Below, piece after piece: positions 1 to 11,020 of a stretch of DNA of 64,000 nt (the first letter of the stretch is position 1; each line of letters opens with the position of its first letter). The notes beneath the pieces are model-generated. The model ran no database searches. It had not been told where the DNA came from and saw only the letters and a list, made by a program, of their open reading frames with translations. Both the position numbers and the translations under genes were made by a program. Source of the DNA: Mycoplasmopsis gallinacea (lineage in GTDB: Bacteria > Bacillota_I > Bacilli_A > Mycoplasmatales > Metamycoplasmataceae). The stretch covers positions 186,001 to 250,000 of the forward strand of contig NZ_LR214950.1 of the NCBI RefSeq assembly GCF_900660495.1, given 5' to 3'.

Positions 1-369
1 TTGCCTCTTTATATTACAAATAGAGCAGGAAATGATAAACCTACTTCATTTACCTTATCATTATTTGAAAGAAAACCGATGCCAGATATAGAATATATCT
101 TTGCAGACTCATGATATGAAGCTACTCATGATAGAAAAGTACCTACCACAGTTCCAAAAAGATATTTAGTTTATGATGATGATGATAGTGGAGATTCTTG
201 AGGAAGCACCGCTGATCCAAAATGAGAAGAAAAATATGAATGAGACTTAAATTCTTTTGCTTTACGAAATATGGGAAATGTTTACTTATATGATGCAATC
301 ACTGTCCCAAAAGACTTTAACTCAATGAGTGAGCACATTCCTACTTCGATGGTTCTTCAACTTAAATAA
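1..369 (+). CDS. 3' end of an unidentified gene (partial)
   Basis: The frame is open from the first base to TAA at 367-369, giving 122 C-terminal residues; the start lies outside the window. Four in-frame TGA codons read as Trp. The segment is soluble-looking, with an acidic Asp-rich stretch (DDDDSGDSW) near the middle and no membrane segment. I do not recognise the family; a secreted or lipoprotein-type surface protein is possible but not shown. It is followed at once by a hairpin terminator and converges on the PTS gene. Confidence 0.7.
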
Positions 370-385
370 TGCTTAAAAATAAGAA

Positions 386-419
386 AAACTTGCCTAGAAA
401 GGGCAAGTTTGATTTTTTT
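386..419. terminator. Bidirectional intrinsic terminator
   Basis: A 9-bp stem (AAACTTGCC / GGCAAGTTT) with a 7-nt loop is followed by a T-run on the + strand and preceded by an A-run, so it can end both the + gene before it and the minus-strand PTS gene after it. Confidence 0.8.
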
Positions 420-424
420 ACTTA

Positions 425-1288
425 TTAGATTTTTTCAAGTTTCATGAATGTGTGAGAAATTGAAGCTTCTGGTCTTAAATCTTTAAGTTTTTTGTATTGT
501 GAATCACCTGTTGCAGCAACAATTAAATGAGTATCAAGATTTTCTTCTCTCATTTTTCTTAAGTTAACTGACATAATTTTTTCACCAGCTAAAACTTTTG
601 AGTTTAATGGTAAAGCATCTTCAAAACCAATTCCGTTAAGTTTATAGCTATCTAAACCAATTAATACAACGATTTCAGCACCAAAGTCACCTTTTAAAAT
701 GAATTGGTTTTTGTTAGCTGGAAGCATTGTTATTGTTCCGTCAAAAGGAGCAACGATGTTTATAAATCCATTAACATCTTCGCCTTCCATAATGATCGCA
801 GCACCTTCACCAACCATTCCTTCTGAAAATACACCATCGTTTAATTCTTTAAGAGTAATTACTTTTCCACTTGTAGGAGCTTTAACTCTTCTAAGGTTAG
901 GAATTTCTGCTTCTTCTTCCTCTTTTTTAGATTGTTCTACTACTTGTGCAATTTTTTGATGTCTGTTTTTTTTCATTTCTTTTTCGTATTCAGCTTTTAA
1001 TGTTGGCACTGAGTCTTTAACTAATTTGTTAAATTCTTCAACACCTACACCGTAAACGATTTGAACGTGGTTTTGACCTTCGAAGTAAATTACATATTTG
1101 AACCCAAGATTAATAAGTTCATCTTTGTTAATTAATGACATATCTTTAACGTCATATCTTAAACGAGAAACACAGTTGTTGTATGCTAAAACGTTGTTGA
1201 TTCCACCAAGAGCATCGATTAATTTTCTTACGTTAGCTGGAACTTCTACTTTGTTTTTTCTACAAAATAATTTTTTAAAGAATTCCAT
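425..1288 (-). CDS. PTS glucose-family IIB-IIA fusion protein with histidine-less IIA domain
   Basis: 287 aa. Residues about 15-90 are a glucose-type EIIB domain with the phosphorylatable cysteine in CVSRLR (Cys39). A charged linker (about 95-130, QSKKEEEEAE) leads to an EIIA-Glc-type beta domain (about 135-260; APTSGKV, GEGAAI, VAPFDGTI). In active EIIA-Glc the phospho-accepting His and its partner His lie in the motifs equivalent to NKNQF and EIVVLIGLD here; those positions are Asn194 and Leu209, so both histidines are missing. There is no IIC membrane domain. The IIB part looks usable, while the IIA part is probably not a phosphocarrier and may be structural or regulatory. The start is preceded by GGGAGG. 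It lies downstream of the pcrA cluster, about 110 nt away, probably with its own promoter. Confidence 0.85.
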   Translation of the reverse strand: MEFFKKLFCRKNKVEVPANVRKLIDALGGINNVLAYNNCVSRLRYDVKDMSLINKDELINLGFKYVIYFEGQNHVQIVYGVGVEEFNKLVKDSVPTLKAEYEKEMKKNRHQKIAQVVEQSKKEEEEAEIPNLRRVKAPTSGKVITLKELNDGVFSEGMVGEGAAIIMEGEDVNGFINIVAPFDGTITMLPANKNQFILKGDFGAEIVVLIGLDSYKLNGIGFEDALPLNSKVLAGEKIMSVNLRKMREENLDTHLIVAATGDSQYKKLKDLRPEASISHTFMKLEKI

Positions 1289-1395
1289 TTTCGCCTCCCT
1301 AATGAGTTTATAGTTATTAAATTTTATTAAAATTTAATTTTTAAAATCTTAATTCAACTTTAAATTTAAAAAAATTGTGGAATTTTTGCACAAAT

Positions 1396-2997
1396 TTATT
1401 TGGTTGAATAAGTACCTAAAATATCAGCTTTTTTAACAATAAAACTATCTAGATTCTTAGGTAAGTTTTCGTAAATTGTTTTAGTGTTGTTCTTTTTAGC
1501 TTTTAAAGTAATGTTAATGCAATCAAATAAAATATCTGTTTTATCAATCTTGCTCGCAATTTGACCGCCAATAACAATTAATTGAATTTTAAGGTTGTCA
1601 ATTAAATTCAAAATCGGCTTATCAATGGTATTAACATAAATTGAAGTTGGGATTTTATTTTCTAAATTTTCAGCAATAATTGTTTTTAATTGATCATAGT
1701 TAAAGACTGAATCGTAAGCGTACACAAGACATGAAGGTGATTTTTCATTGTGTGTGAATTGATCGTGAATAAATACTTCTTGAGATACTTTAAAAAGTGT
1801 TTTTTTAGAAACATTTGGTAATTTATTTTGGATATAAGTATATCAAGCTAATTCAAATCGAAAATTTAAGTAAGGAATGTTTTTAAAGAATTTCTCTAAA
1901 CTTGGATCAAAATCTTTAGTAATGATTTTAGCAATTTGAATATCCGAAGCATTTTGTGAGTTGTAATTGATAACATTTTCAACAACAATTCCAAATTCAT
2001 TCGAAGTATTTTTGCGAATGTAAGTTACATATGAATCAAGGAAATTTTTATATCGATCACTTTCAATGAAACTTTTATCCATATTGATGTAGCTTTCATA
2101 ATTGCTACGGTCATTTAAAATGTTAAAAATAGAGTAATTAATTAAGTTGGAAATGTTGTTTAAATCTTGGTTTGCTGAGATTTTTCCATATTCAAAAATA
2201 GTAGCTGCAATAAATAATTTAGAAGAGACAAATGATTTGTTAATTTGGGCAATAATGTTTGAAAAATGTGTATAGTAGCCTTTGCTTTGTCTTTTCTTAG
2301 GTATCACGACAAATAAAGAATCACGGTTATAAAAGAACTTGTGTTTTTTCTCGTTTATGGCAAGCATATTGTAGATACTTGAAATATCTTCGGCAGCAAT
2401 TTGGTTAATAAAATAATAAGGTTTGAGTGCAAAAGCAAGCACGTAATTACTTTCAGAATTGGTTTTGAGTTCTTGCAGGTTATTTTTAAAATAAGGGAGC
2501 ACAATTCGATTGTCAAAAACTTTTTTACGGTTTCATTTAATTGAACAAATGTAATTTCCATTACCCACGTTATTAATGGTTAAAAAGTAAGGCTCATGTT
2601 TTTTTAATGTTGTATCAAGTCTGATAACAATTCGTTCAAATAAAGTTAAATTTTTGCTATTGTAAAAATTGTTATTAAATTCGATTTCAAGCTCTTTTTG
2701 ATCCTTTGGATTGTCGATGTATTCGCTAATGATATCCTTAGTTTTTTTATCAAAGAACTTGTAAAATTCACTAAGTTCAATGTATGAATATTGGTTGAAT
2801 TTAGTTTTCTTGCTATCAAAAATAATTGAGAAAAAATGATACTTTGCACTTAATCTTAACGCCCTTTTGTTGATGTTGTCAATTTTAAAAAGAATGATTC
2901 CAGATGAAGAACGCAAGTAAAAGAAAAATAAGGTAGCTATGAAAATAGATACCATTATTAAGAATGCAAAAATCGAAAGCAAAATAATTAAAAGCAT
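1396..2997 (-). CDS. Conserved mycoplasma membrane-anchored protein (possibly MHO_4530 family)
   Basis: 533 aa after reading TGA at 1843 and 2533 as Trp. A strongly hydrophobic N-terminal helix (residues about 1-28) anchors the protein; the rest is a soluble mix of helices and strands with no motif I can tie to an enzyme. Its ATG overlaps the TAA of pcrA (TAATG), so translation is coupled and the two are co-expressed. Size and position after pcrA suggest the mycoplasma MHO_4530 family; that name is from memory and its function is unknown. Confidence 0.75.
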
Positions 2998-5183
2998 TAG
3001 TTTGAGATCACTTTAATTGAAGGGTGTTCCTTATTAAGTGTTCTTTCCTTTCCGTCTTTAATAAATGAAACAACTATATCTTGTCCAATTACTTCAAGAA
3101 CTTCACCTTCACCAAATGCAATATGGCTAATGATGTCTCCTTTAATAATTTTGCTATTTTGAACTGTTTTTGATGAACTATCATCATCTTTGTTTTTAAA
3201 ATCTGTATATAAAATGGTTTTGTTAATATCAATACCCATTTCTTCAATGAAACGAGAAGGTTTTTTATCTTCGTTTGTAGTAATTAATTTTCCCCTACTA
3301 TCACTAATGAAAAGTTGTTTTTTAGCTCTTGTAACGGCCACATAAGCTAATCTTCTTTCTTCTTCAATTAGATCATCTTCAGCATTATTAAGTGGGCTAA
3401 ATTCACTAAGGCCTTCTTCGTGAATAATTGATTTTGAAGTTGGGAAAATTCCTTCAGTAAGACCTACTAAAAAGACATTGTCAAATTCAAGACCTTTAGA
3501 AGCATGAATCGTCATAAGTGAAACGTAATTGTTAATGCTATCACTATCATCAGTAACTGATAAAAGAGACACCATATTAAGGTAATCTTGAACTCCCTTA
3601 CCTTTGTTATTTTTCTCTCAGTTATCAATTGAGTTAATCAATTCTCTAACGTTATCAGCAGCTGATCCACGAAGGTTTTTGTTATTTTCAATGTATTTGT
3701 AATAGTTAATACTTTCTAAGAAAGTGTTTAATGTAACACTAATTTTGTTAGACTCTAAAGCTTTTTTGTATTTTAAAATCTCTTGGACAAATGGGAAAAT
3801 TGACTTAGCAATTAAAGTTTTAGGCACTGGAAGATCTTTAATGTGTTTATAAATTGCGGTCATTAAAGAAATACCTTTAGATTTTGCAAATTCTTTAATT
3901 TTAGCAAGATATTTTTCACCAATTCCACGATTTGGTACATTAATAATTCTTTCAAGCGCTACTTCGTTGCCATCAAACATTACTCTTAAAAAAGCAATAG
4001 CATCTTTAATTTCTGATCTTTGGAAGAACTTAGTTCCATTAAAAATTTTGTGATTAATATTTTCGTTAATTAAAGCTTCCTCAAAAGGACGTGAGTAGTA
4101 ATTAGCACGGTATAAAATAGCGATATTTTTAAGTTGAGTTTTTTGTTTTTTAAGCTCATTAATTTTTTGGACTACTCATCTAGCTTCGGCTTCAACATTA
4201 AATCCGTGGTAAAATTCAATTTCGACACCTTCTTCATTGTTAGTTACTAAATCTTTATTAAACCGGTTTTTATTGTTTTTAATTAATTTATTAGCTGCTC
4301 TTAAAATAACTTTAGTAGAACGGTAGTTGGTATCAAGCACGATTGTTTTAGCATCAGGAAACTCTTTGTCAAAATTTAAAATTAAATTAACATCAACCCC
4401 TCTTCAGTTGTAAATGGTTTGGTCTGGATCTCCAACGATTGTTAAGTGAGTATTTGCCCCAACAATTTTACGAATAATGTCATATTGAATTTGTGAAGTA
4501 TCTTGAAACTCGTCAATTAAAATATATGAAAAGTATTTTTGATATTCTTTAGCTACATCTGATCTTACATCAAAAAGAATGTTAGTGTTGATAATTAAAT
4601 CATCAAAATCTAAAGATCCTTTAGTTGCAAGTTCATTAAGGTATTCTTGGTAAATTTTAGGAATAAGATCTGAATCAGTATCATTAAGATTTTCTTGCAT
4701 TTCTTTCATATTGTAGTGATTATTTTTAGCTCAAGTGATGTATTGGATCATATTTTTATAACTAATTTCATTAGTTGAAACATCTAATCTTTTGTAAATA
4801 TCAGCAAGAATTTGTTTTTTGTCAAGTTCATCAATAATTAAGAAGTTTTTTTTATAACCAATTTTGTCAATATGGCTTCTTAAAATTCAAGAACAAAATG
4901 AGTGGAAAGTAAAAATATGCACTTTTCCACTTGAAGTATCTTGGATATATTTGTTAATTCTATCACTCATTTCATTGCTTGCTTTGTTAGTGAAAGTAAC
5001 AGCAAGAATTTTACTTGGACTAATTCCAAGATCATTAACAAGATAAGAAACTTTTCTTGTTAATACTTTTGTTTTACCACTTCCAGCACCTGCGATGATC
5101 CTTAAATTTGTATCAAAATACACCACAGCTTCTTTTTGTGATTCATTTAAATCTGATAACAAATCAATTTTTTTGGTAATCAT
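2997..5183 (-). CDS. pcrA: ATP-dependent 3'-5' DNA helicase, UvrD/PcrA type
   Basis: 728 aa, the family's usual length, with TGA-encoded Trp at several places including the conserved YNWRG of motif III. Superfamily 1 motifs are all visible in order: Walker A AGAGSGKT (about 31-38), Walker B DEFQDT, motif III VGDPDQTIYNW, motif V TIHASKGLEF, and motif VI AYVAVTRAKKQL. The C-terminus carries a short basic/beta segment typical of PcrA. It unwinds DNA in repair and in removing RecA from recombination intermediates. It is preceded by GAAAGGGAA 5 nt from ATG, lies 32 nt after the RDD gene, and overlaps the next gene by one base. Confidence 0.96.
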
Positions 5184-5215
5184 ATGTTTCCCTTTCTTTT
5201 TTTGATAGCTTGTAG

Positions 5216-5869
5216 CTAAAATTTATCAACTTGATAATAAACAATGTTGCGGTATTTTTTATAAAATGGATAAATTGGAATATCTTGAATTTTTTTACTC
5301 TCTTGCACTATTTTTCAATTAACAACTCTAGTTCCGCTTATAACTTCACTAACCCCATTTCGCTTTGAATTTTTAATAATGATGATGTAATTCACTGCCA
5401 TAATCACAAATCAAATTGAGATAAAGTATCCAATTACATTTTTGAAAACATTCAGGATGCTTAAAGTGTTGTCGCTTTCTTTAATATTTCCCATTTCTGA
5501 TAATTGTAAGGGGCTAAAAAAGATAACACTAATTAAGAAGATCAAAATTCAAACATAACAACCAACGATGTTACGTTTTAAAAATGATAGAACTTTAAAT
5601 TTTTTATTAGAGTTATCGATTATTTTAATGCGAAAAACAAGCATCATTAATGTTTTTCCTTTAGTGATTATTGGTGTTAGTAAATAATAAGCACTAATAA
5701 GTAAAATAATTAATAAAATTGGTAGCTTAATATTATAAAAATTTGGTGTAAAACTTTCTTTGTCAGAGCTAGTTGCAAAAAAGACAATTAGAGCTGAAAA
5801 AGAAAAAACAATCACGAAATCTAAAAAGTTAGATAAAAATCTTTTTCAAAAAGGAGCGTTTTCGTACAT
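5216..5869 (-). CDS. RDD-family integral membrane protein
   Basis: 217 aa with three TGA Trp codons beyond the first transmembrane part. The N-terminus (APFWKRFLSNFLDFVIV) matches the RDD pattern of a basic residue followed by an aromatic and an Asp at the start of the first helix. Three strongly hydrophobic segments follow (about 15-32, 44-62, 87-107) and another near 135-155, with a charged C-terminal tail. RDD proteins are small transport-like membrane proteins of mostly unknown substrate. It lies 8 nt after the glycosyltransferase-like gene and 32 nt before pcrA in one cluster. Confidence 0.8.
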
Positions 5870-5877
5870 ATTATTTC

Positions 5878-6891
5878 TTATTCTAATGAACTTAATATTT
5901 TGCTTTGTTTATTTTTTCAATTGTTTTTAAGTGCTTTAACTTCGTTATTAACAACGTTCATATATAAATTCGAAGCTGTAAAAACCTGGAATTCATTATT
6001 TGATTCAAGTTCCTGGATTAATTTAAAGTGCTTATCAATTAAAAGTTGACTTCTTTTTTCAGAGATTTCATTTTTCTCTGATCAAATGTTTTTATAGGCA
6101 AAAGTTGTTCCTGATAAAATCCCTGAAAGAATTAATTTTAAAAAGTAATACTTAGCATATGTTAATTCTTGAGTTAATTTAATGTTGCTATTTTTAAGAT
6201 ATGAAATTAAAAGGTTGAAGGTTCTTAAAAAGTGATTTGACACAAGTCATACATCAGAACCTAAGTTTTCCTTAAAGATACGATAATCTAAATAAATGTA
6301 TTTTTTAGCTTCGAACATTAACATATACATAACTTCAAGACAAAACTTAGTATCATTTTTATTTTCAACTTTGTACTTCATTAATTTTTTAGCAAGGCTT
6401 GTTTTAAATACTTTGTTAAATATCATCGGGAATGTATAGGCAAGAATTTGTTGGTTATTAGCAATTTTCATTTCTTTCTCTGCTTCAAGTCTTTTGGCTG
6501 GTTTTCATTTAATTGAACCAATGATTCTTGGCTTGAATTCAATAACATCAGCTGATTGTTCTTTAACTGCTTTAATTAAGGTGCTTATGTGATATCTTTT
6601 CAAGTTAGTTGTTGAATTTAAAACAGTGAAATAATCACCTTTAATGACACGGAAAGCACTAATTAAATTATGCTGGAAGTTGTTAATTTTTGAATTGTAA
6701 ATTACCACAAGCCTTGTTCCAAAAAAGCTTTTGTAGCTCTGGAGCACCTTAAAGATTTTTTTAGCTTCAGTTTTTTTATTTAAGCAAATAATTACTTCAA
6801 AATCTTGGTTATCCTGGCTCTGCAATGATTTTAAAAATGTATCAACTGTTTTTTCGTTTGTATTATCAAGCGAGATTAACGAAATGGTCAT
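5878..6891 (-). CDS. Glycosyltransferase-family-2-like protein
   Basis: 337 aa. The first 125 residues look like a GT-A fold: ISLISLDNTNE at the first strand, LKSLQSQDNQDFEVIICLN (the family's usual 'x-S-L-x-Q-x-x-x-x-E-I-I-x-V' pattern), and GDYFTVLNSTTNLKRYHIS where the metal-binding DxD would be. Here that site reads LNSTTN, so the acidic metal site is not evident and activity is uncertain. The C-terminal 200 residues are helical and unassigned. Glycolipid or polysaccharide synthesis would be the usual role. First gene of the pcrA cluster; the ATG is followed upstream by AAAAGGAGC, a good ribosome site. Confidence 0.65.
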
Positions 6892-7092
6892 TTTGCTCCT
6901 TTTAAGTTAAAAAATAAATTTGCTATAAATTTAGATAACTTATAGCCTTAAAATATATATTAAAATTTTACCATATTTGCCACCTGTTACTTTGCTTTTG
7001 TATATAATGAATATTTAAAGTGTTAATTTTCCAGGACAAATGACAGAAAATATTTTTATGCTACATAACATTAACAAATTCAAAATTATCTA

Positions 7093-7098
7093 TATAAT
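7093..7098 (+). promoter_or_regulatory. -10 box for leaderless degV transcript
   Basis: TATAAT ends 7 nt before the degV ATG and there is no Shine-Dalgarno sequence, so transcription would start at or within a few bases of the start codon. A second TATAAT at 7003-7008 could serve a longer transcript. Confidence 0.6.
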
Positions 7099-7105
7099 AT
7101 GATTT

Positions 7106-7942
7106 ATGAAAACATTAGGTATAATAATTGACTCTTTTAGTGGAATTACACAAAAAGAAGCACAAAAACAAGGTTTTTATTTCTTACCTTTACAAATTGA
7201 AATTAATGGAAAAGTTTATGAAGATGGCATTGATTCAACTGAAAATCTTTTAGAAAAATTACTTACAGCTAATACTTTCTTAACTTCACTTCCAAGACTT
7301 GATCGAATTGAAACTTCAATTACTGAAGCTTCAGAAAAATTTGATGAGGTAATTTACCTTGGGATTAATGAAAATCTTTCTTCAGCTTCAAGATATGCTA
7401 AAACCATTGCTCAAAACTTTAAAAATGTTCATATTTTTGATAACCATTTAGTTGGAAGTCAAATTACAAAAGTTGCAAATTTTGCACTTGAACATTTCAA
7501 AAAGCACCAAAATATTGATCAATTACTTAGCGAAATGAACCAAATTAATCAAGAATCATTAACTTTCCTTGTCCCAACTAATTTAAATTACATGATTAAA
7601 GGTGGGCGTTTAACAGGTGTTAAAAAATTCATTATGACTAAAATTGCAATGATTCCAGTTCTTGAGTACAAAGAAAATGGTACCGTATCACCGGTAGCTC
7701 TTAAAAGAACATTTGCAGGTGCGCTCCAAAAAATCACTGAAAAATTAGTGAAAATTAAGGATTCTTTTGACATTTCCCTTATTTGCGGAATTGATCAAAA
7801 AAATAATGATACAGTCAATAAAATAGTGCAAGAAAACGATATTAAGCTTGATACTGTTCAAAAAACACCAATGACAATTGCAATTCATACTGGACCTGAA
7901 GCTGTTGCTTTAATTGCAATGCCAAAACTTGCATTAAAATAA
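7106..7942 (+). CDS. DegV family fatty-acid-binding protein
   Basis: 278 aa, the family's usual length, no signal peptide. The N-terminus IIIDSFSGIT matches the DegV pattern (V-T-D-S-x-x-x-I), followed by the typical FLPLQI/INGKVYEDG block, TSLPR, LGINENLSSASRYA and the C-terminal domain ending IHTGPEAVAL. These cytosolic proteins bind fatty acids; in Gram-positive bacteria the FakB members present them to the kinase FakA for phosphorylation and phospholipid use. Which fatty acid is bound cannot be read here. Single gene with a leaderless promoter and its own terminator. Confidence 0.93.
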   Translation: MKTLGIIIDSFSGITQKEAQKQGFYFLPLQIEINGKVYEDGIDSTENLLEKLLTANTFLTSLPRLDRIETSITEASEKFDEVIYLGINENLSSASRYAKTIAQNFKNVHIFDNHLVGSQITKVANFALEHFKKHQNIDQLLSEMNQINQESLTFLVPTNLNYMIKGGRLTGVKKFIMTKIAMIPVLEYKENGTVSPVALKRTFAGALQKITEKLVKIKDSFDISLICGIDQKNNDTVNKIVQENDIKLDTVQKTPMTIAIHTGPEAVALIAMPKLALK

Positions 7943-7950
7943 TTATTTAG

Positions 7951-7980
7951 AATGTAGAATTTAGTTTCTACATTTTTATT
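7951..7980 (+). terminator. Intrinsic terminator after degV
   Basis: Nine-bp stem AATGTAGAA / TTCTACATT followed by TTTATTTTG. It ends 38 nt before the next gene, so that gene likely has its own promoter. Confidence 0.75.
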
Positions 7981-8018
7981 TTGAAGCGAATTTATTAAAA
8001 TATAACTAGGAGAAATAA

Positions 8019-8612
8019 ATGATTGAACAAAAAGAATTTGAAGTTATTAAAAAGTTTGTAATTAAGCATTTTAAGTATTTTAAGGAACCATTTATTATTA
8101 ACTTTTATTATCAATTTGGGTATCAAAACTTATTTAACAAAACTTTAGCAGACAAAAATCTCAAAACCATTTCTGAGATCTCAAATAATTACGAATTGAT
8201 TATAAACGAAAATAGCAATAGCCCACTTTTATATAACTCTAAAGGTGAACTTACACCTTTAGGACATAAATATAACCGTTTTTTTAAAGTAGTTAACATT
8301 TTAGAACATAGCAAAAAATATGGTTATTTTAATGTAAATGATAATTCACCTTATATTGATCTTAATTTTGAAATTATTGACGCTGGATTTGGATTTATGT
8401 TGCCAGAATTAGTGCATGAACAAATTTTAAATGAAATTCTTAGCTATAACAAAATTGATCATTTAAAATGAATTTTAAGCAACTATTTTAGTTTAAACAC
8501 AAACTTTAATTTATTTAAGCAAGGTCTAGATTTTGATAATTCAAAAATGCCTAAATTTGTGGATAAAGAAGAAAAAGAGTTAATCACTTCTTTAATTGAT
8601 AAACTTATATAA
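8019..8612 (+). CDS. Hypothetical cytosolic protein
   Basis: 197 aa with one TGA Trp at residue 151. Rich in Phe, Tyr, Asn and Lys, predicted mostly helical, no signal peptide or membrane segment, no motif I recognise. A good ribosome site (AGGAG) stands 7 nt before the ATG. It is a monocistronic unit bounded by terminators on both sides. Confidence 0.8.
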
Positions 8613-8650
8613 AAACACCCTTCCTAATTATTAAGGAAAGGTGTTTTTAT
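8611..8650. terminator. Bidirectional terminator between convergent genes
   Basis: Imperfect stem AAAAACACC-TTCCT / AGGAA-GGTGTTTTT with A and T runs on its two sides; it can end both the + hypothetical gene and the minus-strand membrane protein gene that faces it. Confidence 0.8.
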
Positions 8651-8679
8651 ATAAAGTTAATTAGCTCTCAAAATGATAA

Positions 8680-9240
8680 TTATTCTTTTCTAAAAGGTAA
8701 AGTGTTTAAAATTCTTTTATTTTTATAAGCCCTTCTTCTATTTGTTAAATATATAGCAAAATAAAATATCGTAGAAAAGTAAACTAGAGGAAAAAAGAAT
8801 TGGCAAAAAATTATAGGAATTTGAATTAAACTATAAACTGAAGAAGGGACTTCTCATTTAATGATTTTAAAATTAAGATTGAATATCCAAAACATAACAT
8901 AGGATAAAATTAATACCAAAATTAAAATAAAAACAGAAAATATTATTAAAAATAATTTGTTTTTATATTGCTTTGTATTGTCAATTTCATCATTTTTATA
9001 TTTTCTTCGATAACTATAATGGAATAAACTAGATAAAATAAAAGATAGAAACGACACAAGCACACAAATAGTGTTGAAAACTTTTGAAAATATTTTAGAA
9101 TCATTATCTGTTCAAGTATAAGCAGATACGGCCATTAAAAAGAACGTAGATAAAAGAAAAGAAGAAATTAGTGCAAAAAATAACGCATTAACATATTTGT
9201 GTTTAGAAGTTGGGTAAAAAATAAATTCAATACCAAGCAT
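8680..9240 (-). CDS. Hypothetical membrane protein
   Basis: 186 aa with TGA Trp codons. Four hydrophobic segments: about 18-40, 56-75, 98-125 and 140-162, joined by short Lys/Arg-rich loops (HYSYRRKYKNDE). The start is supported by GGGGG 6 nt upstream. No family recognised. It is a single gene: the next gene upstream on this strand ends at a terminator. Confidence 0.75.
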
Positions 9241-9451
9241 TTCAAACCCCCATTCTCATAAGTAATTTTCTTATGAAACTATATAAATACATAAATAAAA
9301 TATCTTAATTTGATTTTATCTAAATCTTGACTGAATTATTATTTATAAAAATAATTACCATTTTTACTTAGATAAATAACAATTTTTATACAAGGAATTA
9401 AAAGCGGCGGTGAGCACTGTCTCTAAATGGGTGTTATAGATATCTAAAATA

Positions 9452-9482
9452 ACAAAAAACCTTTCCTACTTTGTAGGAAAGG
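9452..9482 (-). terminator. Terminator of the cdaA-mgtE-pgsA operon
   Basis: Perfect 9-bp stem CCTTTCCTA / TAGGAAAGG; on the minus strand it is followed by TTTTTTGTT. It lies 7 bp beyond the stop of the last gene of the operon. Confidence 0.85.
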
Positions 9483-9488
9483 ACTTAA

Positions 9489-9761
9489 TTAAATTATTTT
9501 TATCACTATCAAGTAAATTAAAAATGAAAGAATTGAAATGATAAGTAAAATGCTTAAAATAGCAAAGACATACACAACTTTAGAACGAAAGTATTTAGCT
9601 TTTTGCTCTGGTGTAAATTTATTCTCTTCAATAATTTCTTCAGCTAATTTTTGCTTGTATTTTAAAGGTTGTTTTTCAATCGTTTCAATGTCAATTGACA
9701 TTGTTTTACTTAGTGTATCTTGATCAATAAAATCAAAATTTTTGTTTTGGTTATGTTTCAT
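9489..9761 (-). CDS. Small single-pass membrane protein
   Basis: 90 aa. A polar, Lys/Glu-rich N-terminal two thirds (FTPEQKAKYFRSK) is followed by one strong C-terminal transmembrane helix (about 63-88), a tail-anchored layout. No family recognised. It starts 5 nt after pgsA and is the last gene before the operon terminator, so it is co-transcribed with phosphatidylglycerol-phosphate synthesis and mgtE. Confidence 0.75.
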   Translation of the reverse strand: MKHNQNKNFDFIDQDTLSKTMSIDIETIEKQPLKYKQKLAEEIIEENKFTPEQKAKYFRSKVVYVFAILSILLIISILSFLIYLIVIKII

Positions 9762-9766
9762 AAAAA

Positions 9767-10489
9767 TTATTTTGATTCTCTAATAATAGGTCAAATTTTT
9801 CTTACGTATAAAAATCCAGAAAAGACGCTAAAACCAGCAGCAACTAATAAAGGAATCGAAACTATAAAAGGAGCTCAGCTTTGTGCATTTTTGTGAAAGT
9901 ATGTAATTTTTTCAATATTAAATGAGAAAACAAGTTGATAAATGAAAACAATAATAATTCCAGCAGTCATAATTAATGTTTTTAATTTACCTCAAAGTGA
10001 AGCTTCAACGCTGATGTTATTTTTAGCCATTGTAACTCTTGAACCATCAACAATTAAATCTCTAATTACAAAAATTAAAACTATTCAAAAAGGAACGTAG
10101 TTCATTACTGCAAAATAAATAAGTGTTAAGGTTGTAATAATTTTATCCGCAAGTGGATCTCATAATTTACCAAATTCAGTTACTTGATTGTTTTTTCTTG
10201 CTAAATACCCATCAAGAAAATCAGTTACCATTGCACCAATAAAGAAAAGAAGAATAACAATATCAATTGCACCTATTTTTGTGTATAAACCATTTAATGA
10301 ATATGTAGTTATTAATGCATCAAAATTAACGTTAGAATTTTCTACACCTTTCATATATGACCATCAAAATCCATCTGATGTTCTCAAGATATAAATATTT
10401 GCAATCATTAAAAAAATCATTGGTATAAAAAGAGCAATTCTAAGCAAGGTTAATTTATTTGGTAGATTTAATTCTTTGAGAAATCTCAT
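9767..10489 (-). CDS. pgsA: CDP-diacylglycerol-glycerol-3-phosphate 3-phosphatidyltransferase
   Basis: 240 aa from the chosen ATG. The CDP-alcohol phosphotransferase signature DG-x2-AR-x8-G-x3-D-x3-D is complete: DGYLARKN ... FGKLWDPLADK, with its Trp encoded by TGA. Several membrane helices surround it. The enzyme makes phosphatidylglycerol phosphate from CDP-diacylglycerol and sn-glycerol-3-phosphate in the membrane. An ATG six bases upstream (10495) is also in frame, but GAGGAG sits only 1 nt from it and 7 nt from the ATG chosen. The start overlaps the preceding gene by 35 bp. Confidence 0.93.
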
Positions 10490-11009
10490 TTTCATACTCC
10501 TCGTTAATATCGCTAATAATTTTATCCATATCTCTTATTTCTAAAACATAATTTTCTGGTAAGTTTTTGAAAGCTTTTTCGAAATATTTAATTTCATTTG
10601 CTTGCTTGTTTGCTCAAAGATTTGATTTGTTGTCTTTTAAAGCTACATAATTAATTAAGAAATCTTTATATTTTGGTTCATTTGTGATGTATGTTTTAAA
10701 TGAATCGCTAGCAGCATAATTTTTTAAGATATTATGTGCGCTTAAAGTGATATCACTCATTTTGTATTTACCAATACTTACTTCAAAATTATCAAGTTGT
10801 TCTTGGTTTAATCTAATGAGTTGATTTACTTTAATAACAATTTCACGGTGAAAAACTTCACCTTCATTTTTTAAAAGCTCAGCAGCTTCTTTAATTTTTT
10901 TTCTTTGAATTTTTTCTTTAATAAATGAATAAATGAAAAATCCAATTAAAAGGGCTAAAAAGACCCCTAGAATAATTCATATTACAGCATTGTCTAAACC
11001 TAAATTCAT
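10455..11009 (-). CDS. Membrane-anchored hypothetical protein
   Basis: 184 aa with two TGA Trp codons. One N-terminal transmembrane helix (about 6-32) is followed by KEKIQRKKIKE and a helical, probably coiled-coil cytosolic domain. No catalytic motif seen. Small N-anchored proteins of this type next to pgsA occur in other mycoplasmas (perhaps the MHJ_0274 family, named from memory). It lies 11 nt after the 107-aa gene with AAAGGA as ribosome site and runs 35 bp into pgsA. Confidence 0.75.
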
Positions 11010-11020
11010 TTCTGTCCTTT

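Noticed and set aside
699-1313. Plus-strand frames opposite the PTS IIBA gene
   Set aside because: Antisense shadows of a clearly conserved protein, without start signals.
10490-10495. Alternative pgsA start ATG six bases upstream
   Set aside because: GAGGAG is 1 nt from it, too close; spacing fits the ATG at 10489.
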